Shown in pieces: positions 1-6,587 of a stretch of 21,311 nt of DNA; position 1 is the first letter of the stretch; the number at the start of each line of letters is the position of its first letter. The notes below the pieces were generated by a model. That model had not been told where the DNA came from, made no database searches, and was given only the letters and a program-made list of their open reading frames with translations. The position numbers and the translations under genes are program-made. Origin of the DNA: Parcubacteria group bacterium Athens0714_26 (GTDB lineage: Bacteria; Patescibacteriota; Minisyncoccia; UBA6257; 02-FULL-45-10c); the NCBI GenBank assembly GCA_007376745.1, contig VMGU01000013.1, forward strand, positions 1 through 21,311, given 5' to 3'.

Positions 1-161
1 TCATTGAAGCCCACTATAATATTAAAATAATAAAAACCAATATTATTAATATTAAAAGCAAGATTCGCAGGCTCGGCCGAACCGTGGGCGTTAAACCGGG
101 TTATAAAAAATTAATCGTCACTTTAAAAGAAGGCCAAAAATTGGATATACTTCCTAAATAA
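1..161 (+). CDS. rplW: 50S ribosomal protein L23 (uL23), 3' end only
   Basis: The reading frame is open from base 3 to a TAA at 159-161, so 52 C-terminal residues are visible and the start lies outside the window. The sequence contains RLGRTVGVKPGYKKLIVTL followed by KEGQKLDIL, which matches the C-terminal strand region of uL23 (basic patch, then the VTL-EG-x-x-ID ending). uL23 binds 23S rRNA at the peptide exit of the large subunit and docks trigger factor and SRP. It lies 4 nt upstream of rplB, the canonical S10-operon order (L23-L2-S19). The call rests on this order plus the short motif. Confidence 0.88.
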   Translation, partial: IEAHYNIKIIKTNIINIKSKIRRLGRTVGVKPGYKKLIVTLKEGQKLDILPK

Positions 162-165
162 AAAT

Positions 166-993
166 ATGAAAAGTTTTAAACCAATAACTCCAGGGAGGAG
201 GCAAATGACGATTGTAGACTATAGCTCAATTACAAAATCCAAGCCTTTTAAAGCTTTAACTAAAAACATTGAAAATTCCGCCGGTAGAAATCATCATGGA
301 AGAATCACTATGCGGCATCAGGGCGGAGGCAATAAAAAAACTTATCGCATACTTGATTTTTGCCAGAATAAAATGAATGTTCCCGGCAAAGTGGAAACAA
401 TCGAATACGACCCTTACAGGACGGCTTTTATCGCGTTAGTGGTTTATAAAGACGGCGACAGACGTTATATTATTGCTCCGAAGGATATGAAGGTGGGCGA
501 TGAGGTTATGACTTCAGAAATGACGTCTTTAAAAATTGGTAACAGAATGAAATTAAAAAATATACCCATCGGCTATTTGGTCCATAATATTGAACTAATG
601 GCCGGAGCAGGCGGCAAATTAGCCCGTTCAGCTGGTTCTTACGCTGAGGTTTTGGGCCACGAAGGCGGCTACTCCGACTTAAAACTTAACTCCGGAGAAA
701 TTAGAAAAGTTAAATCCGATAATTTGGTTTCAATCGGTCAGGTTTCAAACGCAGACCATAATTTGGTAAATATAGGGAAGGCTGGCCGTTCCAGGTGGCT
801 CGGTATAAGGCCTACCGTAAGAGGTAAGGTTATGAATCCTTGCGACCATCCATATGGCGGAGGTGAAGGCAGAACGCAACGAGGAACCAGAAGACCAAAA
901 GATATCTGGGGCAATATCACCGGCGGCAAAAAAACCAGAAAACGTAAAAAATGGTCAAATAAATTAATTATTCAAAGGCGTCCGAAAAGATAA
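166..993 (+). CDS. rplB: 50S ribosomal protein L2 (uL2)
   Basis: The product has 275 residues, the usual length for uL2. It has the N-terminal KSFKPITPGRRQMT block, the central SAGSYAEVLGHEGGY segment and the C-terminal RGKVMNPCDHPYGGGEGR motif before a lysine/arginine-rich tail. uL2 binds 23S rRNA near the peptidyl-transferase centre and helps join the subunits. The ATG at 166 is 4 nt after the L23 stop and has no Shine-Dalgarno sequence. In the C-terminal motif the second histidine of the usual DHPHGGGEG is tyrosine (DHPYGGGEG). Identification is secure. Confidence 0.98.
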   Translation: MKSFKPITPGRRQMTIVDYSSITKSKPFKALTKNIENSAGRNHHGRITMRHQGGGNKKTYRILDFCQNKMNVPGKVETIEYDPYRTAFIALVVYKDGDRRYIIAPKDMKVGDEVMTSEMTSLKIGNRMKLKNIPIGYLVHNIELMAGAGGKLARSAGSYAEVLGHEGGYSDLKLNSGEIRKVKSDNLVSIGQVSNADHNLVNIGKAGRSRWLGIRPTVRGKVMNPCDHPYGGGEGRTQRGTRRPKDIWGNITGGKKTRKRKKWSNKLIIQRRPKR

Positions 994-1006
994 TTAAATA
1001 AATACT

Positions 1007-1348
1007 ATGTCAAGAAGCTTAAAAAAGGGTCCCTATGTTGATTCCAATCTATTAAAAAAGATTTCAAAGTTAAAGGTAGGAGATAAAAATGTTATCAAGA
1101 CATGGTCTCGCGATTCCGAGATAGCTCCTGAAATGGTTGGTTTTACTTTTGGGGTGCATAACGGTAAAAATTTTATTGAAGTTACCATAAAAGAAGAAAT
1201 GGTCGGCCATCATTTGGGTGAATTCTCGTTAACCCGTAAATTCACAAAACACGGAGGCAAAATGCAGAGAGAGCTGGAGGCCGCTCAAGCCACCGCTCCG
1301 GGAGTCGCCGCCCCTAAGCCAGAAAATGGAACTAGCGGCAAAAAATAA
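1007..1348 (+). CDS. rpsS: 30S ribosomal protein S19 (uS19) with C-terminal tail
   Basis: The product has 113 residues. It starts with the hallmark MSRSLKKGPYVD and contains KTWSRDSEIAPEMVGFTFGVHNGKNF and the GHHLGEFSLTRKF block, which together define uS19. uS19 sits in the 30S head with S13. Bacterial S19 is usually about 92 residues. Here roughly 20 extra residues rich in Ala, Pro and Gly follow the conserved core (AAQATAPGVAAPKPENG) and end in basic residues. The tail looks unstructured and is low in complexity. The gene lies 13 nt after rplB and 6 nt before rplV, with no SD before the ATG (aaatactATG). Confidence 0.97.
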   Translation: MSRSLKKGPYVDSNLLKKISKLKVGDKNVIKTWSRDSEIAPEMVGFTFGVHNGKNFIEVTIKEEMVGHHLGEFSLTRKFTKHGGKMQRELEAAQATAPGVAAPKPENGTSGKK

Positions 1349-1354
1349 TAATTT

Positions 1355-1858
1355 ATGAATACCGAAACCGTAAAACTTAAATTTTTACATATAGCTCCGC
1401 GTAAAGTGCGCCTTGTTGCTAATGCTTTAAGGGGATTAAGGGTGAACGAAGCCGAAGCCCAGCTTTTAATGAGGCCGCAAAGATCGTCTTACCCAATTTT
1501 AAAACTTTTACGTTCCGGTATTGCCAATGCCGTCCATAATAAAAAAATGGATGTAGATCGTCTATTTATAGATAAAATCTTAGTGGATCAAGGACCTTCT
1601 TTAAAGCGGTCTATGCCACGCGCTATGGGCAGAGCCACCCCAATTTTAAAAAGAACAAGTCATATAACTTTGGTTTTAATAGAAGTTGAAAAAAAGCGCA
1701 TTCCGAGGTTTAATATAATAACTAAAAAGCCCAAAAAGGCTAAAAAGATTAAAGAAACAAAAATAAAACCTAAAGATCATTCCGAAAAAGAAGCGGCTAT
1801 TAAACCAAAAGAAAAAAGCGGTTTTATGAAAAAAATCTTTAGCAGGAAAAGCATATAA
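1355..1858 (+). CDS. rplV: 50S ribosomal protein L22 (uL22) with lysine-rich C-terminal extension
   Basis: The product has 167 residues. The first 110 or so form uL22: VKLKFLHIAPRKVRLVANALRG at the N-terminus, then the KSMPRAMGRATPILKRTSHI-type beta-hairpin loop (here RSMPRAMGRATPILKRTSHI) that lines the nascent peptide exit tunnel. Normal bacterial L22 is about 110-115 residues. Here another 50 or so residues follow, mostly Lys with Glu and Pro (KKPKKAKKIKETKIKPK), ending FMKKIFSRKSI. The tail is probably disordered and rRNA-binding. The gene lies 4 nt before rpsC. Identification is secure; the function of the tail is unknown. Confidence 0.96.
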   Translation: MNTETVKLKFLHIAPRKVRLVANALRGLRVNEAEAQLLMRPQRSSYPILKLLRSGIANAVHNKKMDVDRLFIDKILVDQGPSLKRSMPRAMGRATPILKRTSHITLVLIEVEKKRIPRFNIITKKPKKAKKIKETKIKPKDHSEKEAAIKPKEKSGFMKKIFSRKSI

Positions 1859-1862
1859 AACT

Positions 1863-2522
1863 ATGGGACAAAAAATTAGACCAGATTCATATAGATTGGG
1901 AATATACAAGAACTGGAATTCCAGGTGGTTTGCGAAAAAAAGCTTTAAACATAGTTTGGAAGAAGACGTCCTTATAAGAAAAATCATCAAAGAAAAAATC
2001 GGCAATGCCGGAATAGATAAGATTGAGGTTGAAAAAAGCGATAAAAATTATCGCGTATATATCAAAGTTGCTAAACCCGGTCTGGTAATAGGTAGGGGAG
2101 GCAAAGGAATTGATGATTTAAAAACACTGCTTGAAAAGAATTTAAACAAACTTTTTAAAGAAAGAGGGGTTGAAACAAAAATTAACATCAATTTAAATAT
2201 CGAAGAATTAAAACGTTCCGAGGCATCAGCGGCCGTTCTTGCCCAGAACATTGCATGGGATTTAGAAAAAAGAATGCCTTTTAGGAGGACTATGAAAAAA
2301 GCGTTAATGGCTGTAATGCAGAATCGGGAAGTCGGCGGCGCGAAAATCAAATTATCCGGCAGATTGGACGGCAACGAAATTTCCCGGCGCGAATGGCTTG
2401 GTAAGGGTAAGTTGCCGCTTCAGACCTTGCGTTCTAATATTGATTACGGCACAGCCACCGCTTTTTGCACATATGGCGCAGTCGGGATAAAAGTCTGGAT
2501 ATACAAAGGAGAAAATGTCTAA
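1863..2522 (+). CDS. rpsC: 30S ribosomal protein S3 (uS3)
   Basis: The product has 219 residues, normal for uS3. It starts MGQKIRPDSYRLGIYKNWNSRWF, carries a KH domain with the GxxG loop VIGRGGKGID at about residues 74-83, and has the C-terminal uS3 domain with GGAKIKLSGRLDGNEISRREW and the final YGTATA block. uS3 lies at the mRNA entry channel and contributes to mRNA helicase activity. The ATG at 1863 is 4 nt after the L22 stop. The coding region is intact, unlike the next gene. Confidence 0.97.
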   Translation: MGQKIRPDSYRLGIYKNWNSRWFAKKSFKHSLEEDVLIRKIIKEKIGNAGIDKIEVEKSDKNYRVYIKVAKPGLVIGRGGKGIDDLKTLLEKNLNKLFKERGVETKININLNIEELKRSEASAAVLAQNIAWDLEKRMPFRRTMKKALMAVMQNREVGGAKIKLSGRLDGNEISRREWLGKGKLPLQTLRSNIDYGTATAFCTYGAVGIKVWIYKGENV

Positions 2523-2539
2523 CTATATTATTTTAATTT

Positions 2540-2854
2540 ATGTTAATTCCTAAAAAAGTAAAACACAGAAAATGGCATAAGGGTAGATCTAAAAAACGTC
2601 GTGTTGAAACCAGAGGGCTTACTTTGGCGTATGGTAGTTTCGGGTTAAAAGCTTTAGAGGCTGCATGGGTTAATTCTAAACAAATCGAGGCAGGACGAAG
2701 AGCAATAAGTAATTTTATGAAGAGGGAAGGAAAAGTATGGATAAGAATTTTCCCGGATAAGCCGATAACCCAGAAACCTCCGGAAGTAACCATGGGAGGC
2801 GGCAAAGGCGATGTTGACCATTATGTTTTTCCGATCCAAAGAGGTCGCTTATGA
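2540..2854 (+). CDS. rplP: 50S ribosomal protein L16 (uL16), truncated by a frameshift/internal deletion
   Basis: The in-frame ORF gives 104 residues, whereas uL16 is normally about 135-138. It starts MLIPKKVKHRKWHKGRSKKR and is normal through PPEVTMGGGKGDVDHYVFPIQRGR, then ends after one further codon (TTA) at a TGA (2852-2854). The missing C-terminus is present immediately downstream in another frame (2844-2915). About 11-13 residues that normally join the two parts, the stretch equivalent to VLYEMDGVPEELA of E. coli L16, are not encoded at all. A deletion of roughly 38 nt is therefore more likely than a simple base indel. uL16 organises the A site and tRNA accommodation and is normally essential. 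The position equivalent to the hydroxylated Arg81 of E. coli is Thr. Either this is an assembly or consensus error, or the strain has a broken gene. Confidence 0.92.
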   Translation: MLIPKKVKHRKWHKGRSKKRRVETRGLTLAYGSFGLKALEAAWVNSKQIEAGRRAISNFMKREGKVWIRIFPDKPITQKPPEVTMGGGKGDVDHYVFPIQRGRL

Positions 2855-2915
2855 AGCATTGAGATTGGCCGGGCACAAGTTGCCGGTTAAAACGAAAATT
2901 ATTTCTAAAATATAA
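2844..2915 (+). pseudogene. rplP: Out-of-frame C-terminal remnant of L16
   Basis: Read in the frame GTC GCT TAT GAA, this stretch encodes VAYEALRLAGHKLPVKTKI and then ISKI before TAA at 2913-2915. It matches the C-terminal helix and strand of uL16 (E. coli equivalent EAFKLAAAKLPIKTTFV). It overlaps the 3' end of the truncated rplP frame and has no start codon. The hexamer GGTCGC at the junction (2843-2848) reads as Gly-Arg in the upstream frame and contributes to Val-Ala in the downstream frame. That is what a deletion between two short repeats would leave. The repeat itself is inferred, because only one copy is left. Confidence 0.85.
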
Positions 2916-2923
2916 AAACAGCG

Positions 2924-2952
2924 TTGTATTTTTTTGTCAAATAAGATATTAT
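2924..2952 (+). promoter_or_regulatory. Candidate sigma-70-type promoter ahead of rpmC
   Basis: TTGTAT at 2924-2929 and TATTAT at 2947-2952 are separated by 17 bp. They resemble the -35 and -10 consensus (TTGACA, TATAAT) with optimal spacing. This is one of the few non-coding gaps in the ribosomal run (2916-2962 once the L16 remnant is counted). A start about 7 nt below the -10 would be near 2959, leaving only about 4 nt before the rpmC ATG at 2963. The motif match is visible; promoter activity is inferred. Confidence 0.45.
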
Positions 2953-2962
2953 ATACGAAATT

Positions 2963-3154
2963 ATGAAGCGCAAAGATTTGGAACAATTAAAAAATAAGCC
3001 CAAGCAGGAATTACAGCATGATTTAAGCAAAAATCATGAAAAATTGTGGAATTTAAAAATTGACTTGGCGGCTGGTAAAGTTAAAAATGTCCGCGAAATT
3101 AGGCAGCTTAAAAGAACTATCGCTAAAATAAACACATTTCTTAACGCCAAATAA
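2963..3154 (+). CDS. rpmC: 50S ribosomal protein L29 (uL29)
   Basis: The product has 63 residues, the usual L29 length. It has two predicted helices: KDLEQLKNKPKQELQHDL near the N-terminus, then the family signature LWNLKIDLAAGKVKNVREIRQ with RTIAKINTFLNAK at the end. uL29 sits at the exit tunnel beside uL23. It comes after a short non-coding gap that may carry a promoter and lies 4 nt before rpsQ. The order L16-L29-S17 is canonical. Confidence 0.95.
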   Translation: MKRKDLEQLKNKPKQELQHDLSKNHEKLWNLKIDLAAGKVKNVREIRQLKRTIAKINTFLNAK

Positions 3155-3158
3155 ATTT

Positions 3159-3407
3159 ATGGACAATAAAGATAAAAAAAATAGAAAATTATCAGGCATA
3201 GTTATTTCGGACAAAATGGATAAAACCGTAGTGGTATCCGTTGAAAGAATGAAATTAAATAAAAAATACAAAAAGTATTTTAAGGTTACCAATAAATTCA
3301 AGGCTCACGATGAAAATAACGAATATCATCCCGGCGATAAAGTTATCATCGAAGAATGCAGACCGCTTTCAAAAGAAAAAAAGTGGCGTGTTTTAAATAA
3401 AATATAA
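3159..3407 (+). CDS. rpsQ: 30S ribosomal protein S17 (uS17)
   Basis: The product has 82 residues. RKLSGIVISDKMDKTVVVSVER is the first OB-fold strand block of uS17, followed by KKYKKYFKVTNKFKAHDENNEY and PGDKVIIEECRPLSKEKKWRV, the usual ending (CRPLSKTKxW). It is an early 16S rRNA-binding protein of the 30S body. The gene is complete, 4 nt from rpmC and 3 nt from rplN. It begins ATGGACAATAAAG with no SD. Confidence 0.97.
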   Translation: MDNKDKKNRKLSGIVISDKMDKTVVVSVERMKLNKKYKKYFKVTNKFKAHDENNEYHPGDKVIIEECRPLSKEKKWRVLNKI

Positions 3408-3410
3408 TTT

Positions 3411-3779
3411 ATGATTCAAGAACGTTCGGTAATAAAAGTAGCAGACAATAGCGGCGCGAAGTTTATCCGCTGTTTTCGTGTTCTTGGCGGAGGCAGAAAA
3501 AGATATGCCGGCATTGGTGATATAATTATCGCTTCCGTGCAAAAAGCCGAACCACGCAAGGCTATCAAAAAAAAGGATATTGTTAAAGCCGTTATTGTCA
3601 GAACCAGAAAGGCTTTAGGTCGCAAAAACGGAACTTATCTGCGCTTTGACGAGAACGCCGCTGTTTTGATAGACGAAAAAAAAGAACCCAAAGCTACTAG
3701 GATTTTCGGTCCATTGCCCAGAGAAATACGGGAGCGGGGATTTGAAACTATTTTTTCCATGGCCGAAGAGGTGGTTTAA
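3411..3779 (+). CDS. rplN: 50S ribosomal protein L14 (uL14)
   Basis: The product has exactly 122 residues, the standard length. The N-terminus is MIQERSVIKVADNSGAKFIRC, followed by GIGDIIIASVQKAEPRKAIKK, VKAVIVRTRK and the C-terminal RIFGPLPREIRERGFETI signature. uL14 binds 23S rRNA and forms inter-subunit bridges, and it is the docking site of the silencing factor RsfS. It lies 3 nt after rpsQ. Conservation is high with nothing unusual. Confidence 0.98.
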   Translation: MIQERSVIKVADNSGAKFIRCFRVLGGGRKRYAGIGDIIIASVQKAEPRKAIKKKDIVKAVIVRTRKALGRKNGTYLRFDENAAVLIDEKKEPKATRIFGPLPREIRERGFETIFSMAEEVV

Positions 3780-3792
3780 TTAAATATTCAAT

Positions 3793-4098
3793 ATGAACAT
3801 CAAAAAAGGCGACATTGTTAAAATATTGGCTGGTAAAGATAACGGCAAAAACGGCAAAATTCTAGTTGTTGATGTTAAAAATGAAAAAGTTTTAGTTGAG
3901 GGAATAAATATTTTAAAGAAACATAAGCGTCCGACGCGTCAAGGAGAAAAAGGAGAGATTATAAGTCTTCCTAAGCCGGTACATATATCAAATGTAATGT
4001 TGGTTTGCCAAAACTGCGGTAAAGCTGTTAGAGTCGGCCACAAGCTGAATGGGGATAAAAAAGTAAGATATTGTAAAAAATGCCAAAGCATAATTTAA
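3793..4098 (+). CDS. rplX: 50S ribosomal protein L24 (uL24)
   Basis: The product has 101 residues. A KOW motif occupies the N-terminus (KKGDIVKILAGKDNGKNGKI), and the middle has KKHKRPTRQGEKGEI and PKPVHISNVMLV. The C-terminus has two CxxC pairs (CQNCGKAVRVGHK and CKKC) of the type that can bind zinc. uL24 starts 50S assembly. Its last 19 nt overlap the start of rplE in a different frame, which suggests translational coupling. Confidence 0.97.
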   Translation: MNIKKGDIVKILAGKDNGKNGKILVVDVKNEKVLVEGINILKKHKRPTRQGEKGEIISLPKPVHISNVMLVCQNCGKAVRVGHKLNGDKKVRYCKKCQSII

Positions 4099-4568
4099 AC
4101 AATCAACTTGAAAAAATAGTTGTGAATACGGGAATCGGAAGATTTTCCAGCCAGGGAGAATTTGAAAACAAAATCTTACCCGATCTGATAAAAGAGATTT
4201 CTTTAATTACCGGTCAAAAACCAACTATTAGAGCTGCCAAAAAATCAATTTCCAGCTTTAAAGTAAGAACTGGAACTATTGTTGGCTTAAAAGTTACGCT
4301 CCGTAGTAAAAAAATGAATGATTTTCTGACAAAGTTTGTTAAAATAGTATTACCTCGCGTCCGCGATTTTAGAGGAATCAATATTACCTCCGTAGACAAA
4401 AATGGTAATTTAACGATAGGCATAAAAGAACAATTAGTTTTTCCGGAAATCAGCCCCGAATCTTCTAAGGTAAATTTTGGATTAGAGATAACCTTGGTGA
4501 CTAAAATAAAAAAACAGGAACAAGCAGTCGGAATATATAAAGCTATCGGGATACCCTTTAAAAAATAA
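4080..4568 (+). CDS. rplE: 50S ribosomal protein L5 (uL5), short N-terminus
   Basis: The product has 162 residues, against about 179 in E. coli. It begins MPKHNLNNQLEKIVVNTGIG, so it enters the core (normally VPKIEKIVINMGVG) after only about 8 residues and lacks the usual first helix of about 25 residues. An in-frame TAA at 4074-4076, two codons upstream, rules out an earlier start in this frame. The rest is typical: LITGQKPTIRAAKKSISSFKVR, LPRVRDFRGI and the GNLTIGIKEQLVFPEI block. uL5 binds 5S rRNA in the central protuberance. The start overlaps the end of rplX by 19 nt. Confidence 0.96.
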   Translation: MPKHNLNNQLEKIVVNTGIGRFSSQGEFENKILPDLIKEISLITGQKPTIRAAKKSISSFKVRTGTIVGLKVTLRSKKMNDFLTKFVKIVLPRVRDFRGINITSVDKNGNLTIGIKEQLVFPEISPESSKVNFGLEITLVTKIKKQEQAVGIYKAIGIPFKK

Positions 4569-4575
4569 TTCAATT

Positions 4576-4761
4576 ATGGCAAAGCTATCAGTTGTAGTCA
4601 GAGCAAAAAAGAAACCAAAATATTCAACGCGTATCGTTAGGCGGTGTTTTAAGTGTGGACGTAAAAGGGGATACATGAGGCAATTTGGCTTGTGTCGCAT
4701 TTGTTTCAGGGAACTTGCTTCCAAAGGAGAAATACCCGGTATTAAAAAAGCGAGTTGGTAA
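4576..4761 (+). CDS. rpsN: 30S ribosomal protein S14, zinc-binding type (uS14)
   Basis: The product has 61 residues, the length of the short zinc-ribbon form of uS14. Two CxxC pairs are present (RCFKCGRKRGYMRQFGLCRICF), and the ending ELASKGEIPGIKKASW is the family signature. It is a late-assembling protein of the 30S head. The zinc-containing form is the ancestral one in bacteria. The gene lies 7 nt after rplE and 4 nt before the rpsH ATG. Confidence 0.97.
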   Translation: MAKLSVVVRAKKKPKYSTRIVRRCFKCGRKRGYMRQFGLCRICFRELASKGEIPGIKKASW

Positions 4762-4765
4762 AAAT

Positions 4766-5143
4766 ATGTTAAACGCATTATTGACAAAAATTAAAAATGG
4801 CCAAGCGGTAAAGAAAGAAACTGTTAAAGAGCCTTATTCAAAAATGAATATGGCGGTTTTGGAAATTTTAAAAAAATATAATTATATTGAATCGGTTTCT
4901 ACAAAATCCAATTCTCAAAAAACTATAGAGGTAAAGCTGAAGTACAAAAACAATAAAGGCGTAATTCACGGTGTTAATAATTTAAGCCTACCATCTCGTC
5001 AATTATATGTAGGATATCGCGATATCAGGCTGGTAAAGCAGGGTTTCGGACTTTTGGTGCTTTCAACGCCAAAAGGAATTATGGACGGTAAATCAGCCAG
5101 AAAATCCAAGTTAGGAGGTCAATTATTATTTGAAATTTGGTAA
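4766..5143 (+). CDS. rpsH: 30S ribosomal protein S8 (uS8)
   Basis: The product is 125 residues when started at the ATG at 4766 (MLNALLTKIKNGQAVKKETV), which fits the S8 N-terminus (MLTRIRNGQ) and leaves a 4-nt gap after rpsN. The same frame is open back to 4685, but that would overlap rpsN with unrelated residues, so the longer start is rejected. The C-terminus, GFGLLVLSTPKGIMDGKSAR and GGQLLFEIW, is the conserved S8 end. uS8 is a central-domain 16S rRNA binder that also represses the spc operon in E. coli; whether it does so here cannot be seen. Confidence 0.96.
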   Translation: MLNALLTKIKNGQAVKKETVKEPYSKMNMAVLEILKKYNYIESVSTKSNSQKTIEVKLKYKNNKGVIHGVNNLSLPSRQLYVGYRDIRLVKQGFGLLVLSTPKGIMDGKSARKSKLGGQLLFEIW

Positions 5144-5161
5144 TTTATAAATATACTACTC

Positions 5162-5725
5162 ATGAGTAAAATTGGTAAAAAAATAATAATTATTCCGGAA
5201 AGCGTCGTTGTAAATAAAAACGGCGGGTTTTTAGAAATTTCTTCCAAAGACGGAAAAAACCAATTACGCCTCAATATCCTTCCTCATATAGAGGTAAAAA
5301 TTGACGGCAATCAGATGTCTTTTGTGCCTAATGAAGATAGCATTCAAGCCCGTTCTAATTGGGGCACAATGCGCGCTCTTACGCAAAACGCCATAATTGG
5401 CGCAAATGAAGGATTTAAAAAGATTTTAGAATTTAATGGCGTTGGTTTCCGCGCGGCAGTTGAGGGTAAAAATTTGATTTTAAATATTGGTTTTTCTCAT
5501 CCTGTTAAATTTGCTTTACCCGACGGAGTAAGTGTTATAGTAGATAGTAAAATCAACAATATTACCATCTCTGGCATAGACAAATCATTGGTTGGTGAAG
5601 TAGCGGCAAAAATAAGAGCTAAGAAAAAAACCAATCCTTATCGTGGAACGGGAATAAAATATAAAAATGAGGTCATTAAAAAGAAAGTGGGTAAAAAAGC
5701 TTCTGGAGCTACAGGCGCCGCTTAA
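5162..5725 (+). CDS. rplF: 50S ribosomal protein L6 (uL6)
   Basis: The product has 187 residues, slightly longer than the usual 176-180. It starts MSKIGKKIIIIPESV and contains RSNWGTMRALTQNAIIGANEGF and LEFNGVGFRAAVEGKNLILNIGFSHPV in the first repeat. The second repeat ends in the signature KKTNPYRGTGIKYKNE. A short tail of Lys, Gly and Ala follows. uL6 lies near the GTPase-factor binding site of the 50S subunit. The 18-nt gap before the ATG carries no SD. Confidence 0.97.
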   Translation: MSKIGKKIIIIPESVVVNKNGGFLEISSKDGKNQLRLNILPHIEVKIDGNQMSFVPNEDSIQARSNWGTMRALTQNAIIGANEGFKKILEFNGVGFRAAVEGKNLILNIGFSHPVKFALPDGVSVIVDSKINNITISGIDKSLVGEVAAKIRAKKKTNPYRGTGIKYKNEVIKKKVGKKASGATGAA

Positions 5726-5739
5726 TTCATCTTAAATCT

Positions 5740-6099
5740 ATGAAATTCGCAAAATTAAAAAATAAAATAAAAGAAAGAAGGAGTAAAAGAACCAGAGCGA
5801 AAATTTTTGGTACGGCGGAAAAACCAAGGTTATCGGTTTTTAAAAGCAATAAGCATACCTATGCCCAGCTAATCGATGACATAAAAAGCAATACTTTAGT
5901 TTCTGCTTCTACAATGGAAATAAAAAAGTCTGGTAAAATTAAAAAAATTGATTTATCAAAATCATTGGGTGCGTTAATTGCCGAAAAAGCAACTAAGGCA
6001 AAGATAAAACAAGCTATTTTTGACAGAGGTCCTTATCCTTATCATGGCCGCGTTAAAAATATTGCCGAAGGAGCGCGGGAATCCGGATTAAAAATATAA
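5740..6099 (+). CDS. rplR: 50S ribosomal protein L18 (uL18)
   Basis: The product has 119 residues. KPRLSVFKSNKHTYAQLIDD is the core strand motif and FDRGPYPYHGRVKNIAEGARESGLKI is the conserved C-terminus. uL18 binds 5S rRNA together with uL5. The N-terminal 20 residues are very basic. The gene is 14 nt after rplF and 3 nt before rpsE, in canonical spc order. Confidence 0.97.
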   Translation: MKFAKLKNKIKERRSKRTRAKIFGTAEKPRLSVFKSNKHTYAQLIDDIKSNTLVSASTMEIKKSGKIKKIDLSKSLGALIAEKATKAKIKQAIFDRGPYPYHGRVKNIAEGARESGLKI

Positions 6100-6102
6100 A
6101 AC

Positions 6103-6582
6103 ATGAAACAATCAAATTCTAATAATATTAATGGTTCTAGATTCAAAACAGATAATTTTAAAGAAAAGGTTTTAGACTTGCGTAGAGTTACTCGCGTTGT
6201 CGCGGGGGGGAAACGTTTTCGGTTCAGAGTCACGCTCGTTATTGGCGATGAAAAAGGCAATGTAGGGGTGGGACTGGGCAAGGGCATTGACGTACAGGCG
6301 GCAATTGAAAAAGCCAAAACTAACGCGAGAAAAAATCTGATGAAAATTGATTTAAAAGACAGAAGTATCGCCCATGAGGTGGAGGCAAAATTTAGCGCCG
6401 CCCATGTTAAAATAAAACCAGCCGTTAAAGGACACGGCCTTAAGGCCGGAGGCGCCGTACGCGTAGTTTTATCTTTAGCGGGCGTAAAAGACGCAACGGC
6501 CAAATGCTTAGGAAGAACGCCCAATAAATTAACTAATGCTTTAGCAACCATTACGGCTTTAAAACAGCTTAAGGAATACTAA
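6103..6582 (+). CDS. rpsE: 30S ribosomal protein S5 (uS5)
   Basis: The product has 159 residues. The N-terminal double-stranded-RNA-binding domain includes RRVTRVVAGGKRFRFRVTLVIGDEKG and GVGLGKGIDVQAAIEKA. The C-terminal domain has GAVRVVLSLAGVKDATAKCLG and ends NALATITALKQL. The N-terminal 18 residues are Asn- and Ser-rich and not conserved. uS5 is needed for decoding accuracy. Only 5 nt separate its stop from rplO, so rpmD (L30), usual at this place in many bacteria, is absent. Confidence 0.97.
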   Translation: MKQSNSNNINGSRFKTDNFKEKVLDLRRVTRVVAGGKRFRFRVTLVIGDEKGNVGVGLGKGIDVQAAIEKAKTNARKNLMKIDLKDRSIAHEVEAKFSAAHVKIKPAVKGHGLKAGGAVRVVLSLAGVKDATAKCLGRTPNKLTNALATITALKQLKEY

Positions 6583-6587
6583 ATAAT

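Noticed and set aside
738..929. Antisense ORFs inside ribosomal genes (also at 2048-2374, 4214-4573, 6042-6551)
   Set aside because: They are shadows of strongly conserved sense genes and show no family motifs or start signals.
2852..2854. UGA read as glycine (genetic code 25)
   Set aside because: Reading through the TGA gives no L16-like sequence (the continuation lies in another frame), and ftsQ ends naturally at TGA. All other genes have no internal TGA.
2846..2860. Programmed +1 frameshift in rplP at TTA-TGA, similar to prfB
   Set aside because: A +1 shift would join the frames, but about 11-13 conserved residues would still be missing. UUA offers no favourable re-pairing on UAU, and no SD-like stimulator precedes it. 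A deletion explains both the gap and the frame.
4685..4765. Longer N-terminus for S8
   Set aside because: The extra residues come from the rpsN coding region in another frame and do not match S8; the ATG at 4766 matches the family start.
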